NCBI GenBank assembly: GCA_049323795.1
Contig: JBMOOH010000009.1
Location: forward strand, 1 to 64,000
Reading direction: 5' to 3'
Source: JAOADN01 sp049323795
GTDB lineage: Bacteria > Pseudomonadota > Alphaproteobacteria > Rhodobacterales > Rhodobacteraceae
Length of the DNA stretch: 64,000 bases
Shown here in pieces: positions 1-7,924 of this stretch (positions are counted from its first letter, which is position 1; each line of letters starts with the position of its first letter). A program made the translations under genes and the position numbers. The notes below the pieces were generated by a model. That model saw only the letters and a list, made by a program, of their open reading frames with translations, made no database searches and was not told the DNA's origin.

Positions 1-1176
1 CGGGTCGCGCGGCGGGGGATGCGGCTGGCGCGCGGGCGGCCCGCGCTGCGGCTGGCGCTCGGCGCGATCGGCGGGCCGAGAGAGGAGGCGACGGCGGTGG
101 TCCTGTCGCTGGGCCTCGGCCTCGCCGTCCTGGCGGCGGTCGGCCAGATCGACGCGAATCTCCGCTCGGCCATCGCCCGCGATCTGCCGAAGGTCGCGCC
201 GAGCTTCTTCTTCCTCGACATCCAGAAGGACCAGATCGCGGGCTTCCTCGACTATCTGGCGAAGGACAGGGCCGTGACCCGCGTGGACAGCGCGCCGATG
301 CTGCGGGGAATCATTACCCGGATCAACGGCGAGGACGCGCGGAAGATCGCGGGCGACCACTGGGTGCTGCGCGGCGACCGGGGGGTGACGTTTTCGGACA
401 CGCTGCCCGACGACACGCGGCTGACGGCGGGGGAGTGGTGGCCCGCGGGCTACGACGGCCCGCCGCAGGTCAGCTTCGCGGCGGAACCGGCGCAGGAGAT
501 GGGCCTGAAGCTCGGCGACATGCTGACGGTCAACATCCTCGGCCGCGACATCGAGGCGAAGATCACGAGCTTCCGGGAAGTGAGGTTCGAGACGGCGGGG
601 ATGGGCTTTGTGATGGCGATGAACCCGGCGGCCGTGGCGGGCGCGCCCTATACCTCCATCGCCACCGTCTACACCGATGAGGCCGACGAGGCGCGGATCC
701 TGCGCGATCTGGCGACGAAGTACCCGAACATCACGGCGATCCGCGTCAAGGACGCCATCGGCCGCGTCACCGAGGCGCTCGCGGCCATCGCGCGGGCGAC
801 GGCGATCGCGGCGGGGGCGACGCTGCTCACCGGACTCGTCGTGCTGGTCGGCGCGGCGGCGGCGGGCGAGCGGGCACGGGTCTTCGAGGCGGCGGTGCTG
901 AAGACGCTCGGGGCGACGCGCGGCAAGGTGCTGGCGAGCTTCGCGCTCCGCTCGGCGCTGATGGGGGCGGCGGCGGGCGTGGTAGCGATCCTGTCGGGCG
1001 GGATCGCCGGCTGGGCGGTGATGCGCTTCGTGATGGACGGGACCTACCGGTTCGAGCCGGTGTCGGCGGTGGCCATCGTTGCGGGCGGCGCGCTGGCGAG
1101 CCTGCTCGCGGGACTGGCGTTCGCACTGCGGCCGCTCGCGGCGCGGCCGGCGCGGGTGCTCAGGGCGCGGGATTGA
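1..1176 (+). CDS. FtsX-like ABC transporter permease, C-terminal part (5' end outside window)
   Basis: The reading frame is open from base 1, so this is the 3' part of a longer gene. The visible part has a hydrophobic segment near the start, a periplasmic-type MacB/FtsX core domain over roughly residues 45-245, and three hydrophobic helices at the C-terminus, including a segment rich in ALLTGLVVLVGAAAAGERAR and the typical VLKTLGATRGKVL stretch of the FtsX fold. This is the architecture of YbbP-type permeases, the inner-membrane half of lipoprotein- or lipid-handling ABC systems that usually pair with a YbbA-like ATPase. The ATPase is not in the window. The substrate cannot be told from the sequence. 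The family call is firm. Confidence 0.85.
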   Translation, partial: RVARRGMRLARGRPALRLALGAIGGPREEATAVVLSLGLGLAVLAAVGQIDANLRSAIARDLPKVAPSFFFLDIQKDQIAGFLDYLAKDRAVTRVDSAPMLRGIITRINGEDARKIAGDHWVLRGDRGVTFSDTLPDDTRLTAGEWWPAGYDGPPQVSFAAEPAQEMGLKLGDMLTVNILGRDIEAKITSFREVRFETAGMGFVMAMNPAAVAGAPYTSIATVYTDEADEARILRDLATKYPNITAIRVKDAIGRVTEALAAIARATAIAAGATLLTGLVVLVGAAAAGERARVFEAAVLKTLGATRGKVLASFALRSALMGAAAGVVAILSGGIAGWAVMRFVMDGTYRFEPVSAVAIVAGGALASLLAGLAFALRPLAARPARVLRARD

Positions 1177-1189
1177 GGGGGGCTTCCAC

Positions 1190-1993
1190 CTACCCCTGCC
1201 TCTCCAGCCATTCCCGGAACTCCGCCACCACGTCGGAATCGCTCCCCACAAGGTGTTGCGGTGCCGGGTATGTCCCGTCGTGGACATCCGTGGCGAAGTG
1301 CGTGTACGCCGCCACCCGTATCTCCTGCAGCCTTGCCCGTTCCGCCGCAAAGTCCGCGTAGACCTTGGCGTGGCGCGGGATGTGCCCGGTGTTCTCGCCG
1401 AGTACGTCCGTCGAGAACAGATACTGCGCGTGCCCCGCGCTGCCCGCGCCCATCGAGATGAGAAACAGGCCCGTCCGCTCGGCGATGGCCTCGGTGATCG
1501 CGGAGGGCACCACCTCGATCTCGGCCGCGAAGGCGCCCGCCTCTTCCAGCGCGCGCACCTGCCGCCAGACGCGCTGCGCCGTCTCGAGCGTCTTGCCAAC
1601 CGCCTTGAACCCGCCGGTCCATGTCCGCTTCGACGGGATCAGTCCGACATGGCCGCAGACCGGCAGCCCGTGGTCGGCCATCGCGCGCACGGTCTGGAGC
1701 GAGCCCGAGCAGTAGAACGCATCCGCCCCGTGCTTGTAGAGCGGGAAGGCCCATTTCAGGAAATCGGCGGTGTCCCCGATCTCGTAGAAGTTGTCGCCCG
1801 GAAAGGTGAAGGCGGTGGGTGCCGCCTCGCGGAACCGGCGATCGAGGATCATCGCGGGCGGAACCGACAGAAGCTCCACCCCCGCGCGTTCCGCCGCCTC
1901 GGCCTCTTCCAGCGTCTCGACCCGCAGCATGGCGAACTGCTTCCGGCCCCGCAGCGCCCGCAGGTCGGCGACGGTCAGGCGATCCCGGCTCAT
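1190..1993 (-). CDS. PanB-like (ketopantoate hydroxymethyltransferase superfamily) protein, divergent
   Basis: This 267-residue protein has the length and the second half of PanB, including GLPVCGHVGLIP, a GGFKAVGKT stretch, EEAGAFAAEIEVVP and SMGAGSAGHAQYL. PanB makes ketopantoate from 2-oxoisovalerate and 5,10-methylene-tetrahydrofolate. The N-terminal GDS motif that supplies an Mg-binding Asp in PanB is not visible; the matching place reads LLSVPPAMILDRRF. It is therefore probably not the housekeeping enzyme. The start codon overlaps the stop of the MocE-like gene (ATGA), so the two should be translationally coupled and act together. One idea is that it handles the one-carbon unit or a 2-oxo acid from the demethylation system upstream; this is inference. 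Another PEP-mutase/PanB superfamily reaction is equally possible. Confidence 0.75.
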   Translation of the reverse strand: MSRDRLTVADLRALRGRKQFAMLRVETLEEAEAAERAGVELLSVPPAMILDRRFREAAPTAFTFPGDNFYEIGDTADFLKWAFPLYKHGADAFYCSGSLQTVRAMADHGLPVCGHVGLIPSKRTWTGGFKAVGKTLETAQRVWRQVRALEEAGAFAAEIEVVPSAITEAIAERTGLFLISMGAGSAGHAQYLFSTDVLGENTGHIPRHAKVYADFAAERARLQEIRVAAYTHFATDVHDGTYPAPQHLVGSDSDVVAEFREWLERQG

Positions 1994-2304
1994 GGCAGCT
2001 CGACCAGGACGCGCCCGCCCTCGGCCCTGGCCTTGTAGGTCTGCAGGTTCACGCAGACCGGCGCGCGTTTCGCCTCGCCCGTGCGATAGTCGAACTGGCC
2101 GTTATGCTTCGGGCACTCGATCACGTAATCCATGACGAGCCCGCCCGCGAGGTGCACGTGTTCATGCGTGCAGAGACCGTCGGTGCAGAACCACTCGCCG
2201 TCCGGGCTGTGGTAGATCGCATAGGTCCTGCCGCCGTGATCGACGCGCATGACGTCTTCCTCGTCCACGTCGGCCGTCGCGCAGACGTCCACCCACTGGG
2301 CCAT
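1990..2304 (-). CDS. mocE: MocE-like Rieske [2Fe-2S] ferredoxin
   Basis: This is a 104-residue soluble Rieske ferredoxin. The cluster ligands are visible as C-T-H near residue 44 and C-P-K-H near residue 65, with the usual GGRTYAIYH and FDYRTGEA strands around them. MocE in Sinorhizobium rhizopine catabolism passes electrons to the MocD oxygenase. Here the gene lies 38 bp downstream of the mocD-like gene and overlaps the PanB-like gene by 4 bp, giving a three-gene minus-strand operon. No MocF-like reductase is seen in the window, so the electron donor must come from elsewhere. The start MAQWVD was chosen because it gives the family length of about 104 residues. Confidence 0.85.
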   Translation of the reverse strand: MAQWVDVCATADVDEEDVMRVDHGGRTYAIYHSPDGEWFCTDGLCTHEHVHLAGGLVMDYVIECPKHNGQFDYRTGEAKRAPVCVNLQTYKARAEGGRVLVELP

Positions 2305-2342
2305 CGGTCCGGTTCCTCCCGTTCTGGTCTGTTCGCGTGTTC

Positions 2343-3434
2343 TTACTCGGCGGCGGTGCCGATTCCCATTCCGACTGGCATATCGTGCAGGTCGCGGCGG
2401 TAGGGCCTGGCGCCTGCGGGCAGCGCGCGCTCGATGAAATAGTCCTCGTGCCTGAGCTGCCGTTTCCAGGCCGGCCACATCTCGCGGTAGCCCGCGAGGA
2501 TCGTGGGCGTGGGCGCGGGCAGGTCGTCCTTGATCGCCGCGTGCAGCTTCGGCAGCGCATGGTAGGGCACCATCGGGAACATGTGGTGTTCGATGTGGTA
2601 GTTCATGTTCCAGTAGATGAACCGGCTGATCGGGTTCATGTAGACCGTGCGGCTGTTCAGGCGGTGGTCGATGACGTTGTCGGCGAGCCCTCCGTGCTGG
2701 AGAAGCCCGGTCATGATGTGGTGCCAGGCGCCGTAGATGCGGGGCAGGCCGATCACCATGAAGGGCAGGATGGACTGCATCCAGACGGCCAGCACCACCG
2801 CCGCGGCATAGATCAGCGTGTAGACCTGCGCGACGCGCCGGACCTTGCCCCATTGGCTTTCGGGAACGAAGGTCCTTTCCTCGGCCGTCGGGCCGCTGAC
2901 CGCGTTGCGGATCATCCGGGGGAAGAAGTCGATGACCTCGGGGATGCCGAAGAAGCTGAGAAAGGCGCGGAACAGCACCGGCGGGCGCATCACCGCGATC
3001 TCGGGGTCGCGGCCGACTATGTAGGTGTCGGTGTGGTGGCGCGCGTGGCTCCACCGCCAGGTGGCCGAGTTCCGCATGATCATGAACGACGCGATCTCGT
3101 AGACCACGCTGTTCATCCACGGCGTACGGAAGGCCGTGCCATGCCCGCATTCGTGCCAGCGCGAATCCGAGGCCGAGCCGTAGAGGACGCCGTAGGCCAG
3201 CCAGAAGGGCGCCGACCACCCTGACGGCCAGAGCCAGATCCCGATGCCGGCGAAGACGATCATCAGGCCGTAGTAGAGGATCGTGTCGCGGATCGCGGGC
3301 GCGTCCGAGCGCTGCATCAGCCCCTTCATCGCCTTGCGCGGAACGTCGGTGTGATACCACTCCGCCGCCGCAAGCCCGGTCTCGACGGCACGCCGTCCAT
3401 CCGGTCCGAGCAGGCTGTAATCGCGCTTCGCCAT
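2343..3434 (-). CDS. mocD: MocD-like fatty-acid-desaturase-fold di-iron oxygenase
   Basis: This 363-residue membrane protein has the three histidine clusters of the desaturase/hydroxylase fold: HECGHGT near residue 106, HARHH near residue 137 and NYHIEHHMFP near residue 294. Hydrophobic pairs of helices flank the clusters. Its pairing with a MocE-like ferredoxin points to MocD, part of the system that removes the O-methyl group of the rhizopine 3-O-methyl-scyllo-inosamine, rather than to a lipid desaturase. The start at 3434 has a strong ribosome-binding site (AGGAGGAG) just upstream. It is divergent from the LacI regulator gene, with 141 bp between them. The true substrate here is inferred, not shown; an alkane or lipid hydroxylase is the main alternative. 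Confidence 0.8.
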   Translation of the reverse strand: MAKRDYSLLGPDGRRAVETGLAAAEWYHTDVPRKAMKGLMQRSDAPAIRDTILYYGLMIVFAGIGIWLWPSGWSAPFWLAYGVLYGSASDSRWHECGHGTAFRTPWMNSVVYEIASFMIMRNSATWRWSHARHHTDTYIVGRDPEIAVMRPPVLFRAFLSFFGIPEVIDFFPRMIRNAVSGPTAEERTFVPESQWGKVRRVAQVYTLIYAAAVVLAVWMQSILPFMVIGLPRIYGAWHHIMTGLLQHGGLADNVIDHRLNSRTVYMNPISRFIYWNMNYHIEHHMFPMVPYHALPKLHAAIKDDLPAPTPTILAGYREMWPAWKRQLRHEDYFIERALPAGARPYRRDLHDMPVGMGIGTAAE

Positions 3435-3510
3435 TCGCGGGCTCCTCCTGCGAAAGTGGCCCACTCATAGTGGCGGACAGGGCGGGCGCAAAGCCGGGGC
3501 TTGCGGATTG

Positions 3511-3552
3511 CATCAGAATCCATCAATCATTGTCCATCATTCCTGACGAAAA
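3511..3552. promoter_or_regulatory. Candidate operator region between mocD-like and lacI-like genes
   Basis: This AT-richer stretch in the divergent intergenic region carries two near-identical copies of TCCATCAnT (3519-3527 and 3533-3541) and then CTGACGAAAA (3543-3552). The same CTGACGAAAA occurs at 4637 after the regulator gene, there as half of a perfect inverted repeat. ATGGA-type half-sites also recur in both places. The shared motifs suggest binding sites for the adjacent LacI-family regulator. No binding data exist here. Confidence 0.35.
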
Positions 3553-3575
3553 AAAATCACGGGAGCGGGACGGAC

Positions 3576-4607
3576 ATGGCGCGGCGACCCACGATCGCGG
3601 ATCTGGCGCAGGCGGCGGGAGTCAGCGTCGCGACGGTGGACCGCATCCTCAACGGGCGCGAGAAGGTGCGGGGCGAGACGGCGGCGCGGGTGCACGAAGC
3701 CGCCCGTCGCATCGGTTACCGCGGCCTCGCGCTGATCGAGGAGCGGCTTCAGCCCGACCTGCCGAAGGTGCGGCTCGGGTTTCTGCTCCAGAAGGAGAAG
3801 CAGGCCTTCTACCGGTCCTTCGCGCGCGAGATCGGGCTGGCCGCCGGCGCCGTCTCCGGGCGCAAGATCGTCCCGGTCATCGAATTCGCGTCGTCGCAGT
3901 CGCCGAACGACGTAGCCGAGATGCTGCGCGGGATGGTCGGACGGGTCGAGGCGGTGGCCGCGACGGCAGTGAACCACCATGCCGTCACCCAGGCGGTCAC
4001 CGACCTGCGGGACGCCGGGATCCCGACCTTCGCGCTCCTCTCCGACTTCGCGCAGGGTGTCCGGGAAAGCTACGTGGGGATGAACAACCTCAAGATCGGC
4101 CGGATCGCCGCCTGGATGATCGCCACCGCCGCGAAAAGCCCGGGCCGGGTCGGGCTGTTCGTCGGCGGGCACCGCTGGCACGGGCACGAACTGCGCGAGA
4201 CGGGGTTCCGTGCCTTCTTCCGGGAATCCGCCCCGCAGTTCGAGGTGCTGGACACGCTCGTGAACCTCGAGACGCGGCAACTCACCTACGAGGCGACGCT
4301 CGACCTTCTGGCACGGCAGCCGCATCTGCGGGGCATCTACGTCGCGGGAGGCGGGATGGAAGGTGCGATCGCGGCCGTGCGCGAGGTGCGCGCGCCGGGC
4401 GAGCTGGCGCTGGTGGTGAACGAGCTCACGCCCGAGTCGGCCTCGGCGCTGTCGGACGGGTATGTCACGATGGTCGATGCGACGCCGCTGCCGGCGCTCT
4501 GCCGGGACCTGATCGGGATGATGGTGCGGGGTGCCGCAACCGGGCCGGGAACGGTCCCCGGGCAGCATTTCGTGCAGCCGGACCTCTACCTGCCCGAATC
4601 AGTCTGA
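3576..4607 (+). CDS. LacI-family transcriptional regulator
   Basis: This 343-residue protein has an N-terminal LacI helix-turn-helix (residues about 3-30, with the TIADLAQAAGVSVATVDRILNG pattern split over the two helices) and a C-terminal periplasmic-binding-protein-like sensor domain. The TVDR form of the recognition helix, rather than TVSR, is found in a subgroup often tied to sugar or inositol ABC operons. It lies between the divergent mocD-like operon and the transporter/inositol genes, so it probably controls both in response to the imported cyclitol or a product. The start at 3576 is preceded by GGGAGCGGGA and begins just before the helix-turn-helix, as is usual. An earlier in-frame start at 3501 would add a tail with no family support. 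Confidence 0.88.
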   Translation: MARRPTIADLAQAAGVSVATVDRILNGREKVRGETAARVHEAARRIGYRGLALIEERLQPDLPKVRLGFLLQKEKQAFYRSFAREIGLAAGAVSGRKIVPVIEFASSQSPNDVAEMLRGMVGRVEAVAATAVNHHAVTQAVTDLRDAGIPTFALLSDFAQGVRESYVGMNNLKIGRIAAWMIATAAKSPGRVGLFVGGHRWHGHELRETGFRAFFRESAPQFEVLDTLVNLETRQLTYEATLDLLARQPHLRGIYVAGGGMEGAIAAVREVRAPGELALVVNELTPESASALSDGYVTMVDATPLPALCRDLIGMMVRGAATGPGTVPGQHFVQPDLYLPESV

Positions 4608-4636
4608 GGGCGGACGGCCGGACGGATGATGCCTGT

Positions 4637-4654
4637 CTGACGAAAATCCGTCAG
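4637..4654. promoter_or_regulatory. Perfect inverted repeat CTGACG-N6-CGTCAG, candidate LacI-family operator
   Basis: The 18-bp sequence CTGACGAAAATCCGTCAG has 6-bp arms and a 6-bp centre. Its left half plus AAAA is repeated at 3543-3552 in the other intergenic region of the island. It is not followed by a T-run, so a terminator is unlikely. Its place between the regulator gene and the transporter/catabolic genes fits an operator for that regulator. Confidence 0.4.
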
Positions 4655-4744
4655 GAGTCGGGACCAGGCAGTAGCCCGCAGGCCGCGAATCTTGCACCAA
4701 TGGAAGAGTCTGCGATGGCATCCCATCAGAATGGAATTTTTCAG

Positions 4745-4778
4745 TTGCCACACGTTTAAGATGGAATATGAATTCCAT
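4745..4778 (+). promoter_or_regulatory. Candidate promoter with overlapping 18-bp palindrome
   Basis: A TTGCCA hexamer (4745-4750) stands 17 bp before ATGAAT (4768-4773), a plausible sigma-70 promoter for the genes from 4829 on. The -10 side is covered by an inverted repeat with arms ATGGAAT and ATTCCAT and a 4-bp centre (4761-4778). A further ATGGAAT lies at 4731. A repressor bound there would block the -10 element. This is a sequence match only. Confidence 0.35.
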
Positions 4779-4828
4779 GGTCGCCTGTCCTGCGGGGCGC
4801 CACGCCACCCGGAGGGAGAAGCAAGCCC

Positions 4829-5647
4829 ATGGTCCAGTTCGCACTCAACCACATGACGGCCCCGCGGCTCTCCGCCATTCGGTTCCTCGATGCGGCGCGC
4901 ACCCTCGGCTGCGTCGGCGTCGAGTTCCGCAACGATCTGCCCGGCCCGCTCTTCGACGGGATGGCACCCGAGGCGATCCGCGATGCGGCCGCCGAGCGGG
5001 GGCTCCGCATCCTTGCGCTCGCCGAGGTGAAGCGGTTCAACGACTGGTCGGACGACAAGGGCGCCGAGGCCCTCGCGCTGATGGAGACCGCGGTCGCGGC
5101 CGGGGCCGAGGCGGTCAGCCTGATCCCCCGGAACGACAACCTCGGGATGGGCAACGGCGAGCGGCAGGCGAACCTCCGCGTCGCGCTCAGGGCGCTGAAG
5201 CCGATGCTGGAAGACCACGGGCTCCTCGGCATGGTCGAGCCGCTCGGCTTCGAGATCTGCGCCCTCCGCTCCAAGCAGGAAGCGGTCGAGGCAATCGAGG
5301 CGGTGGGCGGCGCGGGCCGCTTCAGGCTGGTCCACGACACCTTCCACCATCACCTCGCCGACGGCGGACCGATCTTTCCGGCGCAGACGGGCATCGTCCA
5401 CGTCTCGGGCGTAGTCGACCCGAAGCTCGCCCTGTCCGAGATGCGCGACGGCCACCGCGTTCTGGTCGACGGGCGCGACCGGCTGGACAATATCGAACAG
5501 ATCGCCGCGCTCCGGGCCGGGGGCTACGCCGGCCCGGTCTCGTTCGAGCCCTTCGCGAAGGAGGTTCACGATCTGGCCGACCCGGTCGGTGCCCTGCGCG
5601 CGTCGATGGACTTCATCCGGTCGGGACTGGCCGCACGCGCTGCATGA
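4829..5647 (+). CDS. IolI/MocC-like TIM-barrel isomerase or dehydratase
   Basis: This 272-residue protein of the xylose-isomerase-like TIM-barrel family (AP endonuclease 2 fold) resembles inosose isomerases (IolI) and related enzymes of inositol catabolism. Metal-ligand-like residues are visible at MVEPLGFE, HDTFHHHLADG, HVSGVVDP and near the C-terminus at VSFEPF. It is shorter than IolE/MocC proteins, which are near 300 residues. A GGAGGGAG ribosome-binding site sits about 12 bp before the ATG. It is the first gene of the transporter/dehydrogenase run and would act on the keto-inositol produced by the IolG-like dehydrogenase at the end of that run. Hydroxypyruvate isomerase is an alternative assignment. 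Confidence 0.75.
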   Translation: MVQFALNHMTAPRLSAIRFLDAARTLGCVGVEFRNDLPGPLFDGMAPEAIRDAAAERGLRILALAEVKRFNDWSDDKGAEALALMETAVAAGAEAVSLIPRNDNLGMGNGERQANLRVALRALKPMLEDHGLLGMVEPLGFEICALRSKQEAVEAIEAVGGAGRFRLVHDTFHHHLADGGPIFPAQTGIVHVSGVVDPKLALSEMRDGHRVLVDGRDRLDNIEQIAALRAGGYAGPVSFEPFAKEVHDLADPVGALRASMDFIRSGLAARAA

Positions 5648-5748
5648 GACGCAGCATGGGACATGGACTTGCGTTCCGGGCAGTGCCCGGGCGCTCCGGC
5701 AGGGAGAAAAGGTGCGCCGGACACCTGATGAGTGGAGGAAAGACCATA

Positions 5749-6690
5749 ATGAAGAAGATGCTTCTGATCGCCGGTTTCGCCGGGCTGATGGGGACCACTG
5801 CGATGGCCGAGGGGATTGGCGTCTCGATGGCCCTTTTCGACGACAACTTCCTGACGGTGCTCAGGAACGGCATCCAGGCCCAGGCCGACGCCGCCGGCCT
5901 CAAGGTCCAGATCGAGGACGCGCAGAACGATGTCGCCAAGCAGCTCGACCAGATCAACAACTTCATCGCGTCCGGCGTCGACGCGATCATCGTGAACCCG
6001 GTCGACACCTCGGCGACCCAGGCGATGTCGGACGCGGCCGCCGCCGCGGGCGTTCCGCTCGTCTACGTGAACCGTCAGCCGATCAACGTGGACAGCCTGC
6101 CCGACAACCAGGCTTTCGTCGGATCGAACGAAGCCGAATCCGGCACGCTCGAGACGATCCAGCTCTGCGACAACTGGGCGGCCGAGGGCAAGACCGAGGT
6201 GAAGGTCTACGTGATGCAGGGCGAACTGTCGAACCAGGCCGCCGTGCAGCGCACCCAGGACATCTACGACGTGATCGACGCCGGCAAGTGCAAGGTCAAG
6301 ATCAACGTGATCGACCAGCAGACCGCCAACTAGTCGCGCGACCAGGCCCAGACCCTGATGACCAACTGGCTCTCGACCGGCACCGCCTTCGACGGCGTCA
6401 TCGCCAACAACGACGAGATGGCGATCGGCGCGATCCAGGCGATGAAGGCCGCGGGAATCGACATGAAGTCGGTCCAGGTCGGCGGCGTCGACGCGACGCA
6501 GGATGCGCTGGCCGCGATGCAGGCGGGCGATCTGGACGTGACCGTGTTCCAGAACGCGGCGGCCCAGGGCGGCGGCGCGCTCGATGCGGCGGTGAAGCTC
6601 TCGAAGGGCGAGGCGGTGGACCAGAAGGTCTATGTCCCGTTCGAACTGGTCACACCCGAGAACATCGCGAACTACCTGAAGAAGAACTGA
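5749..6690 (+). pseudogene. Sugar/inositol-type ABC substrate-binding protein gene with internal TAG at codon 195
   Basis: The frame encodes a periplasmic binding protein of the RbsB/MocB type with a signal peptide (MKKMLLIAG...AMA, cleavage near residue 20). It would give 313 codons, but codon 195 (6331-6333) is TAG. The frame continues without shift after the stop, and the conserved context (QQTAN-stop-SRDQAQTLMTNWLS) normally has Trp there, so a single TGG to TAG change explains it. The second lobe, with the FDGVIANNDEMAIGA motif, lies after the stop. As written, the product is a half-protein that could not bind ligand, so the transporter may be inactive unless the stop is suppressed or is a sequencing error. 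The gene sits between the IolI-like gene and its permease. Confidence 0.85.
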
Positions 6691-6707
6691 TCCCCTGTGG
6701 GGAAGCC

Positions 6708-6731
6708 GGGGCGGTGCGAAAGCGCCGCCCC
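6708..6731 (+). terminator. Intercistronic stem-loop after the binding-protein gene
   Basis: A 10-bp stem (one G-T pair) closes a GAAA tetraloop 17 bp after the binding-protein stop codon, followed by GAATTTACTT. It has only a weak T-tract, so it is more likely a partial terminator or an mRNA-stabilising hairpin that raises binding-protein level over permease level. The second sugar transporter in the window has a comparable hairpin at the same place. Confidence 0.5.
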
Positions 6732-6786
6732 GAATTTACTTGCCGGGACGTGCAAAGCGGCCCGAACATGGCAACCTAGGTTAACC

Positions 6787-6795
6787 GGGGGGGGG
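6787..6795 (+). repeat. Run of nine G just before the permease start codon
   Basis: Nine consecutive G residues end 5 bp before the GTG start of the permease and probably serve as its Shine-Dalgarno region. Homopolymers of this length can change by slippage, which would alter spacing to the start codon. No variation is visible in a single sequence. Confidence 0.5.
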
Positions 6796-6800
6796 CAGCT

Positions 6801-7913
6801 GTGGCAGGAGCGGCGCATGGCGTGGGCGGTCTCAAATACGATCCGGCGAAGAAGTCGCGCCCGCAGGAGCTCAACGTCTTCATCGCGCTGATCGGCATCG
6901 TGCTGATCTTCGAGATCCTGAACCGTCTCAACGGCGGCAGCTTCCTGTTCAACGTCAGGGACAACGTTCCGGGCCTGTTCAACCAGCAGCGCCTCGACAT
7001 CATGATCCTGCAGGTCGCGATCACCGGGATCATCGCCATCGGGGTGACGCAGGTCATCATCCTCGGCGGCATCGACCTGTCCTCGGGTTCGGTCGTCGGC
7101 GCGACCGCGATGATCGTGATGAGCTTCGCGCAGACGGCCACCGTGAACGGCAATCCGAACCCCAAGGCGGTCTTCGGCGACTGGGCGATGGACCTGCCCG
7201 TCATCGCGCCCATCGCGGTGGGCCTTGCCTGCGGCCTTCTCGCGGGTCTCGTGAACGGCCTCCTCATCGCCTACACGAAGATCCCGCCGTTCATCGCGAC
7301 GCTCGGCATGATGGTGTCGGCGCGCGGTGTGGCACGGTGGTGGTCGAACGGGCAGCCGGTCAGCTTCCCCACCGAAGGCTACGGAAACCTTGCCAACGGC
7401 GACCTTCTCGGCACCCTCACGTTCGGAGTGCTGAGCTGGGACGGGCAGAACCCGGCGGTGGTCTTCGTGATCCTTGCCGTCCTCTTCCAGGTCATCATGA
7501 TCTACACGATCTATGGCAGGCGCAGTTACGCGATCGGCTCGAACGAGGCGGCGGCGCGGATGTCCGGTGTCAACGTCGACCGGCACAAGGTGCTGGTCTA
7601 CACCATCGCCGGGATGCTGACGGCGGTGGCCGCGATCCTGCTGACCTCGAAGAACCTGACGGCGCAGGCCGGCATGGGCGTGGCGTACGAGCTTGACGCG
7701 ATCGCCATGGCCGTCATCGGGGGCGTGTCGCTCTCGGGCGGGCGCGGTTCGATCGTCGGAACGGTGATCGGCGCGATGATCTTCTCGACGATCATCTCGG
7801 GCTTCACCTCGATCCAGCTCGGCGCCTACTACCAGGAGATGGTGAAGGGCGCGATCATCGTCGCCGCCGTGGTGCTGGACCAGTGGCGCCAGCGCAAGCG
7901 GGCGCGCGGATAA
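6801..7913 (+). CDS. Sugar ABC transporter permease (RbsC family)
   Basis: This 370-residue inner-membrane permease of the BPD_transp_2 family (ribose, xylose, inositol importers) has about 8-10 hydrophobic segments. The family stretch GGIDLSSGSVVGATAM is visible near residue 90 and the IGGVSLSGGRGSIVGTVIGA stretch near residue 305. The start is a GTG with a poly-G ribosome-binding region. It follows the broken binding-protein gene and is 11 bp before its ATPase gene. It would import a cyclitol such as inositol or a methyl- or amino-inositol, judged from the neighbouring catabolic genes. An earlier start is not available because the frame upstream is part of the intergenic hairpin. Confidence 0.9.
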   Translation: MAGAAHGVGGLKYDPAKKSRPQELNVFIALIGIVLIFEILNRLNGGSFLFNVRDNVPGLFNQQRLDIMILQVAITGIIAIGVTQVIILGGIDLSSGSVVGATAMIVMSFAQTATVNGNPNPKAVFGDWAMDLPVIAPIAVGLACGLLAGLVNGLLIAYTKIPPFIATLGMMVSARGVARWWSNGQPVSFPTEGYGNLANGDLLGTLTFGVLSWDGQNPAVVFVILAVLFQVIMIYTIYGRRSYAIGSNEAAARMSGVNVDRHKVLVYTIAGMLTAVAAILLTSKNLTAQAGMGVAYELDAIAMAVIGGVSLSGGRGSIVGTVIGAMIFSTIISGFTSIQLGAYYQEMVKGAIIVAAVVLDQWRQRKRARG

Positions 7914-7924
7914 GGGGGGCGGAC

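Noticed and set aside
6331..6333. TAG read as pyrrolysine or as programmed readthrough
   Set aside because: No Pyl genes are in the window, homologues have Trp at this place, and no readthrough context is evident; a TGG to TAG change is simpler.
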